Below, one piece after another: positions 56,196-64,000 of a stretch of DNA of 64,000 nucleotides. The first letter of the stretch is position 1, and every line of letters begins with the position of its first letter. Below the pieces are notes generated by a model. It was not told where the DNA came from, made no database searches, and saw only the letters and a list, made by a program, of their open reading frames with translations. Both the position numbers and the translations under genes were made by a program. Source of the DNA: Juglans regia (lineage: Eukaryota; Streptophyta; Magnoliopsida; Fagales; Juglandaceae); NCBI RefSeq assembly GCF_001411555.2, contig NC_049909.1, positions 4,139,875-4,203,874 of the forward strand, in the 5' to 3' direction.

Positions 56196-58816
56196 TGTAA
56201 CGCCTCGATCCTGCATGGGTCGGAGAGTTACTTCTTAACACTTAAACTCACCTTTCAACGATATAAAAAATAAACTCCAAATTCCCAATATCATATAGAA
56301 ACTTTGATTCAAGCCACTATATTTAAATCATTTCACCCAAAGCCTCAAAATCTTGATCTTCAGCTGAACCATCAAAATATCTGAAAAATATTGTGGAGAT
56401 AAGGGGTAAGTTATCAACAACTCAGTAAGCAGAGAGCATATACTAGTATGTAAACATGAGCATTTATAAAGTTCAGTATACAGAACAAGACATTTACTTT
56501 CAGAATGCAGAAACAACATATTTTCTTTCAGAATGCATAAACAAAACTTGTTACAAAACATCAGAGCGAAGTTTTTCAGAAAAATAAACTTGTTCTAAAA
56601 AAGAAAGTCCTTTGGCATATCCAACTGAAACATTATATTCATATCATCTCATAGCATCACATCGGGACAAATACCATGTTTAACCCCCGTGATAGGGTTA
56701 TAAACCACCATTATACCCGTGACTGGGCCGTATACCATGTTTCACCCCCGTGGTAGGGTTATAAACCATTATACCCGGGACTGGGCCGTATTCTATGTTT
56801 CACCCTAGTGGTAGGGTTATAAACCACCATTATACCCGTGGCTGGGCCGTATACTATGTTTCACCCCCGTAGTAGGGTTATAAACCACCATTATACCCGT
56901 GGCTGGGCCGTATACCATGTTTCACTCCCGTGGTAGGGTTATAAACCACCATTATACCCGTGGCTGGGCCTTAACAGAAACAGAGCATAACATTATCGGA
57001 ACAGATCACATTTAGAAACAGAATCAGAACTTCATGCCAAGGTTTTTCAGATGACAGATCATATCAAAACAAAGTACTGAAAAGCTTCAGATCATTTCAC
57101 GTGTTCGAAATAAACAGACACCAAAACATCTTCGTTTATTCAAAGCAAAAACTTTTAGACTTTCATATTCGCTCTTTTTGTATAGTTCGGAAACAGAATG
57201 CACAAAACTAGCTCATGTCTACACTAGTCATGATAGAAAAACACTTTCTCTTATATTGAATTTATGCATATGCAGAATAAAGATCTGAGGTTGTTTTCAG
57301 ATCATTTCTCTTTAAAAACAAATATGTTTATTTTCAAAGTCGACCTCATTTTATTTCTTTTATGCAAAACTAGTATATGAACCCCGCTTACCTGGACAAC
57401 TTAGCTTTTCAGAATTTTTCTCAAAAATGTCGAGTCGACTATAAATTTTCACCTATAAAAATAATCACATAATTTTCGTAAGTTTTCAATCAATCACGGA
57501 TTTCGATATTTAAGCCTAACCTTCTAAAATAACCTATTTTAATTTCTCAAAACCTAAAATTCTCATAATCTCAAAATATATCATTACTTCCTAAAATCAC
57601 CAATATCCACCATAATTCACGTCAAACACAAAACATCAATATTTAAACTCGAAACAGCCAACAAATCTCATAGCATAAACCAATCACACCAACAACTCTA
57701 TCATCCAATCCAACCGACCCCCTTACTCCTCGGACTCAGTCCGGCACAACTAACCAATTCATAGTAAATATGAGTTAGCACGAAAATACATTTAAATCTC
57801 AAAAGTTCTTTGAGAAAATACTTACAATGCTATAATATAATTTTTGAAAGATCACGGAGGTGCTAGAAGCGGCAACGCAAGAACAAAATAGTGCCAAATG
57901 CACTGTGGTCGTGGGTCTCAAAAACCCACTTTTTAACGGGTGTAAACGAAGACCCGAGATTGATAGGGTAGGGTTTAGGGATATCGGTGAAGGTAGTGGT
58001 GGTGATAGTTGGCCATGGGTGGTGGCGCAATAGGCGATTGAAGTGCAAAAATACCCAAAACAGAAATAGAGTTGGAAGTGCTTCACCGGTGACAGATCGG
58101 AGGTGGGGTTGGGTCTAATGGGTTGCTAAGAGGTCGAGAATGATGTGGTGAGAAGATGGTGGCCGGAGGTGGCGTGACGGCAGTGCAGTGGTGCAAGGAG
58201 TGCCGCGGCTTGGTGTGGTGCGTGAGGGCTATCGGCAGCGAGTTAGGGGCTGAAATCACAGGGGGGTGATCGCCAATCAAAGGGGAGGTGAGAGAGAGGG
58301 GCGGTGTCGGTCACCACCGGCGCACGGTGGCGGGCTGGGGGACGACGCACGGATGGAGAGAAGAGAGAGGGAGAGACGTGCAGCGCGCGGGAGAGGAGGA
58401 GAAAAAGAAAAGAAAAAGAAGGAAAAGAAAAAAAAAAGAAGAAAAAGAAGAAAAAGAAAAGAGGAAAGAGAAAATGGAGGGAAAGAAATGAGGTCCAATC
58501 CTCATATCTTGGGTCACAAAAATGATCCAACGGAAATGATTTTAAAACATCAAATAAAATAAAATAATTCAAACATAATGATTAAAATGAAAATAAATAA
58601 TTAAACCTAACAATAAGTTAATTTAATATGAAAAACAATTTAAATGTATTACAACAATCAATTATAAGAAAGCACTTCCGAATAATTTTCACAAAATGAA
58701 AATCATAAAAATAAACCTACTAAAAATCCAACCAATTTAAAAACAAGAGAATAAATTTTTAAATTAATAACAAATAATCTTTCAATTAAAAATACACTAA
58801 AATACGTGGTATTACA
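56196..58816 (-). mobile_element. Solo LTR D (2621 bp)
   Basis: TSD GAAAC at 56191-56195 and 58817-58821. Termini TGTAACGCCTCG...GTATTACA. Shared cassette in minus sense: GC-rich island (about 58370-57850), donor GTCCAG/GTAAGCGGGG (57391), minisatellite (56673-56971), acceptor TTTTTCAG/ATAT (56381), then TTGATGGTTCAGCTGAAGAT. The purine-rich frames around 58266-58572 reflect a GA/A-rich tract, not a gene. Confidence 0.94.
56673..56971 (-). repeat. LTR D minisatellite, about 61-bp unit, 5 copies
   Basis: Composite unit: ACCATGTTTCACCCCCGTGG, TAGGGTTATAAACCACCATT, ATACCCGTGGCTGGGCCGTAT. It joins both the CCCCCGTGGTAGGGTT and the CCCGTGGCTGGGCCGTAT motifs that are separate in the other LTRs. 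Confidence 0.93.
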
Positions 58817-58821
58817 GAAAC

Positions 58822-59218
58822 TGTATGACTTTCATAGCCTAAAACACTCAAAAATTTGTTACAATACATTATAAATACACTAAGCAGAAAAATTTAAAAA
58901 GAGAAGATCTTCTCAATATTAAAAAGAGTATAAATAAGTATCAATATTCAATAAGCCTACATTTATTTTCTTTGCCGACTCCTTTAAACTTAATGGATAT
59001 CACTTGCCATAATATTCCCTGTTTTCCATGTATCATATTCCCTCTTTATAAGGTACAAACGGCACATATAGTTTAGGGGTGTCGTGCCTTGGAAAGGTTC
59101 CTCAACATAAAAAAATAAAAAAGAAAGACCCAAAACCTAGATACACATACCCAAAAACATACAGTTTTAACTTTTTTTTTAGCAAAGTAAGATTCCTAAT
59201 ATTTTAATATATCATGCC
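58822..59218. other. Spacer
   Basis: AT-rich, no gene or repeat recognised. Confidence 0.5.
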
Positions 59219-59309
59219 TAGGGGTGTAATTTTAAACCGGAAAACCGGTCCGGACCGGACCGGTTTTACCAGTTTTGAACCGGTCCGGTCCGGGACTGGT
59301 TCATAAAAA

Positions 59310-61380
59310 AATATACAAAAAAAAATATTTTTATATATAAGTTATTAAGTTTTATACAATATATTTTATATATATATATATTAATATATAAAATTATAAA
59401 TTTATATGTGAAATTTTTATATATAATATATATAATTATATATATTCATATATGAAATAATTTCATATTATAATTTATAAATTATTACATTAAATGTTAA
59501 TAGTAATATATAAGTTTATAAATAATACTAATAGTCTAATATAGACTATAGACTATAGTTATACTTATAATTAATACTAAAAGATTTTACTAAAAGTTTA
59601 TAACTAATACTAATATTAAATATATAGTTTATAACTAATACTAATATATAACTTATAACTATACCAATAATCTTATATTAATACTATTATATAGTCTGAT
59701 ATATTATTTAGCTATACTAATATTAATATTAGAATATATAAGTCTATAACTATTTAACTAATACTAATAGTCTAATATAGACTATAGACTATAGTTATAA
59801 TTAATACTAAAAGTTTATAACTAATACCAATATTAAATTTATAGTTTATAACTAATACTAATATATAACTTATAACTATACTAATAGTCTAATATTAATA
59901 CCATTATATAGTCTAATATATTATTTAGCTTTACTAATATATAAGCCTATAACTATTTAACTAATAGTCTAATACTAATAGTTTAATATAGACTATAATT
60001 ATAGTTATACTAATATAGTTATACTAAATCACTATAACTATTAACTAATACTAATATATATAATATAACTATACTAATAGACTAATATTAATACTATTAA
60101 TCTATTATATAGTCTAATATATTATATAGCTATACTAATAGATAATTATATATATTCATATATGAAATAATTTCATATTATAATTTATAAATTATTAAAT
60201 TAAATGTTAACACTAATAAATAAGTTTATAAATAATACTAATAGTCTAATATAGACTATAGACTATAGTTATACTTATAATTAATACTAAAAGATTTTAC
60301 TAAAAGTTTATAACTAATACTAATATATAACTTATAACTATACCAATAGTCTTATATTAATACTATTATATAGTCTAATATATTATTTAGCTATACTAAT
60401 ATTAATATTATAATATAGTCTATAACTATTTAACTAATACTAATAGTCTAATATAGACTATAGACTATAGTTATAATTAATACTAAAAGTTTATAACTCA
60501 TACTAATATTAAATATATAGTTTATAACTAATACTAATATATAACTTATAACTATACCAATAGTCTTATATTAATACTATTATATAGTCTAATATATTAT
60601 TTAGCTATACTAATATTAATATTATAATATAGTCTATAACTATTTAACTAATACTAATAGTCTAATATAGACTATAGACTATAGTTATAATTAATACTAA
60701 AAGTTTATAACTAATACTAATATTAAATATATAGTTTATAACTAATACTAATATATAACTTATAACTATACTAATAGTCTAATATTAATACTATTATATA
60801 GTCTAATATATTATTTAGCTTTACTAATATATAAGTCTATAACTATTTAACTAATAGTCTAATACTAATAGTTTAATATAGACTATAGTTATACTTATAC
60901 TAATATAGTTATACTAAATCACTATAGACTATAGTTATACTTATACTAATATAGCTATACTAAATCACTAAAAGTTTATAACTAATACTAATATATAGTT
61001 TATAACTAATACTAATATATAACTATACTAATAGGCTAATATTAATACTATTATATAGTCTAATATATTATATAGCTATACTAATATACAAGTCTTTAAC
61101 TATTTAACTAATAGTCTAATACTAATAGTTTAATATAGACTATAATTATAGTTATACTAATATAGTTATACTAAATCACTATAACTAATACTAATATATA
61201 TAATATAACTATACTAATAGACTAATATTAATACTATTAATCTATTATATAGTCTAATATATTATATAGCTATACTAATATATAAGTCTATAACTATTTA
61301 ACTAATATTAATAGTTTAATATAGACTATAATTATAGTTATACTAATATAGTTATACTAAATCACTATAACTAATACTAA
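59310..61380. repeat. AT-rich higher-order tandem repeat
   Basis: Built from ACTAATACTAATAGTCTAAT, TATAGACTATAGACTATAGT, AAAAGTTTATAACTAATAC and ATTATATAGTCTAATATATT, repeated in blocks of roughly 210 bp and roughly 680 bp. A further part lies right of the solo LTR (62127-62340). No coding capacity. Confidence 0.88.
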
Positions 61381-61693
61381 TATATTGTTGGGAATAACTG
61401 TATATCTAAGACTAACTCGAAGTATAGTAGCGGAAATAAACGAAAGAAATTGATGACAATCACACAGAAAGAACACCAAGAATTAAGTGGTTCGACTCAA
61501 AATGAGCCCACGTCCACTGGTGGGGTCGGTATCAGAGATTTCACTATCAACAAAGATGGAGTACAGATGAATACAACAAAACTTCACAAGGAAGTTATCT
61601 CTCAAACTCACTCTAAACTTCTCTCTCAAGAAAACACTAAAAAACAACACAAAAAAGTGATTTTTGAAGTCTTTTGAAGAAGTGGGCGCCGTT

Positions 61694-61704
61694 TGGTATT
61701 TATA
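61694..61704 (-). promoter_or_regulatory. TATA box of the copia-type LTR
   Basis: Minus sense CTATAAATACC, followed by GGCGCCC. A plausible LTR core promoter. Confidence 0.55.
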
Positions 61705-61734
61705 GGAACAATGAGAATTCACTTTTGTGAACAT

Positions 61735-62075
61735 TGGCTTGAGCGAACACTCGAGCGAGTGTCGAGCGAACGTAGGTTTAGTACACTTCGCTCAAGCCAA
61801 CAGTTGAGCGAGGGTCGAGCGAAGCTCTCTGCCTGAACTCGCTCGAGCTGGGTGTCGAGTGAGGGTCGAGCGAAGCTCTCTGTCTTCATGTTGCTCGAGC
61901 TGAATGTTGAGCAATGCTTGAGCGAAGCTCTTTGTCTGAATTCGCTCGAGCTGAGTGTCGAGCGAATGTCGAGCGAAGCTCTCTGTCTTCATATTGCTCG
62001 AGCTGAATCTCGAGCGATGCTTGAGCGAAGCTCTCTGCCTGATTTCGCTCGAGCTAAGCAAACTTCCGCTCGAGC
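61735..62075 (-). repeat. CTCGAGC-rich tandem repeat in the copia-type LTR
   Basis: Five to six imperfect copies of an approximately 60-bp unit containing GCTCGAGCTGA and GTCGAGCGAA, ending GAGCGAAGCTCTCTG. Each unit has a GCTCGAGC palindrome. It sits upstream of the TATA box, in the U3 enhancer position. Confidence 0.88.
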
Positions 62076-62340
62076 AAACATACGACAAATGCATTGTTCC
62101 ATCTAAATTCAAGCCACCTCTTAACATATATAACTATACTAGTAGGCTAAATGTACATTACAAATATTTATATATAGTGACAAATATTTATATATATAAC
62201 TATACTAATATTAAATTTATTACAAATATTTATATATAGTTATATTAAATTACTATAGTCTATTAAATGTATTACATTGAAAATATATTAAATGTATCAG
62301 TATTACAAATATTTATATATAGTTATATTAAATAGAATAA

Positions 62341-62661
62341 AATACATAGTCATTACACGGGTCCCGCAAGCTTCAGCGTTCAGCCTCATTGAATCATTAG
62401 TCATTGACTCATTACACTTCAAGTCTTCAACCCTAAAAAGTTAAAAACTAAAAGTAAAATCGCCTTATCTACTCCAGTGCTCCAGCCTCCAGCCTCTGTC
62501 TCTCACGCAGCGCCATTTCAGCTCAAATCTCAGTCCCTCCCGCTCTCAGTCTCTCCCGCTCTCAGTCTCAGACTCTCAAGTACTCTCTCGTCTCTCAGTC
62601 TTGTCTCTCCCGAGTCCAGTACTGGTCTCGTCTCTCCCGCTCTCGTCTCTCAGTCCCCTAG
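62341..62661 (+). other. 5' UTR exon of the hAT transposase transcript (inferred)
   Basis: A pyrimidine-rich exon-like stretch (CTCTCTCGTCTCTCAGTC...) ends CCCTAG/GTAAGT at 62661/62662. The transcription start is not identified; the left limit is approximate. Confidence 0.45.
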
Positions 62662-63232
62662 GTAAGTTTTTTTTTTTTTTAATTTTGAAATTACATATTA
62701 AGATTTATGTGATTGGATTTTGTGATATTAATTTTTGTGATTAGGTTTTGTGATATTGAGATTTTTGTGAATATGTGATTGGGTTTTCAGTTTTGTGATA
62801 TTAGGGTTTTTGTGATTGAATTTTGTGATATTAGGATTAAGTTGAGGATAATTTATTTTAATCGTATCTCACATAATGGATGTAAAAGTTGAGGATAATT
62901 TATTTTAAGATGCTAAAGTTCGTTCAGTTATTTCTTGTGGCAGACAGTTTCAAATCAAAGCACATAAAAAGTAATACAAAAGACAGTATACTAACATTAC
63001 CGTGTTTATAACCAACACTACTTAGTTATGATATTAATAATTTAATATATGTGCTATAAAGTTAAGTTCTTGTTCTAGGGTAATATAATTTCTCTACTGT
63101 GATTTTAGGGTAAATTAGTAACTAATCATTATTGGTTGATAAAAGTTACTAATCATTATTATTTTTTCTTAATGTTTATCAATTTTTTCTTAAAAGTTAC
63201 TCAACAATTAATGTTTATTTTTGTTACTACAG
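62662..63232 (+). other. Putative 5' UTR intron of the hAT transposase gene
   Basis: Donor CTAG/GTAAGTTTTT at 62662, T-rich body, acceptor TTTTTGTTACTACAG at 63232, eight bases before the transposase ATG. Repeated TTTTGTGATATTRGG segments inside. Confidence 0.6.
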
Positions 63233-63240
63233 AATCACAT

Positions 63241-64000
63241 ATGGATCCTTCAAATGAAATAGAAACACACGGCAATATTCAACCTACAATGGAAAGGAGT
63301 CAAAGGACTATGGAATCAATGGCGACTAATGATCCGCTTTCTCCCAAATCTAATGTAAGTAAGCCATCTATTGGTAGGAAAAGATCAATAGTTTGGGATT
63401 ATTTTACAAAGATTCATACTGAGGATAAGTCGAAACCTAGGGCTTCATGCAACCTTTGTGGGATGACTTATGCTTGTGATCCTAATATAAATGGCACAAA
63501 ATCTATGTTGGGGCACTTGGAAAAAACATGTAAGAAGTCTCCACTTAGGAAGGTGGATAGAAACCAATCTATATTGGGTTTCCAGTTTGGATCAAGCAGT
63601 GGGGGGCTTGTACCTATTGCTTTTAGTGTTGAGGCGTGTAGAGAAGCCTTAGCAGAAATGTTAGTTGTTGATGAGCTTCCTTTTAAACATGTGGAAGGGG
63701 AGGGGTTTAAAAAATTCATGCTTGTTGTGCAACCTAGATGGAATGCGATTCCATCATGTGTAACAGCTGCAAAAGATATTTATAAACTTTATTTGAGAGA
63801 GAAAGACAAGCTGAAAAGTACTTTTAAGGGGCAGCGCATTTGTCTAACCACGGATACATGGACATCCGTGCAAAATTTTAATTACATGTGTCTCACTGCA
63901 CATTTTATTGATGAAGATTGGAACATGCACAAAAAAATTATCAATTTTTGCAAGGTTGAAAACCATAAGGGGACATTTAGACATAGAGATCATCAAATAC
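63241..64000 (+). CDS. hAT transposase (BED zinc finger, RNase H-like), 5' part
   Basis: The frame is open from ATG at 63241 to the window edge (253 codons, no stop). Residues about 45-100 form a BED finger: SIVWDYFTKI, C70 and C73 (CNLC), H92 and C97 (HLEKTC). Then QSILGF, AFSVEACREALAEMLVVDEL and PFKHVEGEGFKKFM, the usual lead-in of zinc-finger BED/RICESLEEPER-type hAT proteins. The first catalytic Asp is D205 in RICLTTDTWTSVQNFNYMCL. The remaining RNase H-like fold, insertion domain and dimerisation (hATC) region lie outside. It would bind the subterminal repeats and excise and insert the element with 8-bp TSDs. No defect is visible in this part; it could also be a domesticated hAT-derived gene. 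Confidence 0.9.
   Translation, partial: MDPSNEIETHGNIQPTMERSQRTMESMATNDPLSPKSNVSKPSIGRKRSIVWDYFTKIHTEDKSKPRASCNLCGMTYACDPNINGTKSMLGHLEKTCKKSPLRKVDRNQSILGFQFGSSSGGLVPIAFSVEACREALAEMLVVDELPFKHVEGEGFKKFMLVVQPRWNAIPSCVTAAKDIYKLYLREKDKLKSTFKGQRICLTTDTWTSVQNFNYMCLTAHFIDEDWNMHKKIINFCKVENHKGTFRHRDHQI

Larger units (their letters stand above)
61386..62126 (-). mobile_element. Copia-type solo LTR (741 bp)
   Basis: TSD TATAT at 61381-61385 and 62127-62131. In minus sense TGTTAAGAGG...TATTCCCAACA. The region near the minus-sense end (TTGGTGTTCTTTCTGTGTG and TTTATTTCCGC before CCCAACA) is typical of copia LTR R-U5. A TATA box, CTATAAATACC (minus sense), lies at 61694-61704, correctly placed between the repeat array and R. 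No interior remains. Confidence 0.82.
59219..64000 (+). mobile_element. Probable autonomous hAT element, left part (runs off window)
   Basis: Begins TAGGGGTGTAATTTTAAACC, a hAT-like terminus, followed by ACCGGTCCGGACCGG palindromes (59235-59300), an AT satellite, a nested copia-type solo LTR, a CT-rich 5' UTR exon, an intron and a BED-finger hAT transposase reading rightward. The right end is outside the window, so the 8-bp TSD (expected ATCATGCC at 59211-59218) cannot be confirmed. Confidence 0.6.

Noticed and set aside
58266..58572. Lys/Arg/Glu-rich small proteins
   Set aside because: Purine-rich tract in solo LTR D; frames exist on every phase.

Overview
This is nuclear DNA from a higher plant, most likely a woody eudicot. 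Evidence: plant-type L1 LINEs (DUF4283 ORF1; endonuclease, RT, zf-RVT and RNase H in ORF2), Ty3/gypsy LTRs primed by initiator tRNA-Met, TRIMs, PIF/Harbinger-, Mutator- and hAT-type MITEs, and two plant gene relics with introns. A Fagales or walnut-type genome is only a guess from the style of the repeats. No intact ordinary host gene, rRNA, tRNA or CRISPR array was found. Nearly all of the window is transposable elements inserted into one another.

Layout. 1-2.1 kb: remnants of gypsy LTR elements. 2.1-12.1 kb: two long LTRs placed head to head, containing a perfectly structured TRIM (6.7 kb) and a hAT-type MITE (11.0 kb). 12.6-20.06 kb: a dead full-length LINE on the minus strand, bounded by a 17-bp target-site duplication (TSD) and split by a Harbinger-type MITE whose interior is a 29-bp minisatellite. 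20.6 kb: a Mutator-type foldback MITE. 21.7-27.26 kb: an intact plus-strand LINE with a 19-bp TSD and two open frames overlapping by ATGA. 27.6-32.4 kb: MITEs, a second TRIM, and a decayed gypsy element. 32.8-33.8 kb: a pseudogene of the mitochondrial FMP32/MCUR1-like (DUF1640) family, minus strand.

34.1-43.2 kb: an old gypsy pol remnant interrupted by a young 7.9-kb LTR element. This element has 2.8-kb LTRs and encodes only Gag (TR-GAG organisation). 43.2-55.5 kb: a broken DUF726/TMCO4-like hydrolase gene on the minus strand. One of its introns holds a 5'-truncated LINE, in which a solo LTR sits, in which a second solo LTR sits. 56.2-58.8 kb: another solo LTR. 59.2 kb to the end: a probable hAT element with an AT-rich internal satellite, a nested copia-type solo LTR, a 5'-UTR intron and a BED-finger transposase that runs off the window.

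The signal I would most like checked lies inside the long LTRs. Five related LTR copies (and, more loosely, the two at 2.6-12.1 kb) carry the same cassette, read in LTR sense: a GC-rich island, a CAG/GTAAG splice donor, a subfamily-specific minisatellite, a CTTACTGAGTTGTTGA-like motif, a pyrimidine tract and a TTTCAG acceptor. This looks like an intron of roughly 0.9-1.0 kb built into the LTR leader. Insertion order can be read from TSDs: pseudogene, then LINE, then solo LTR A, then solo LTR B.
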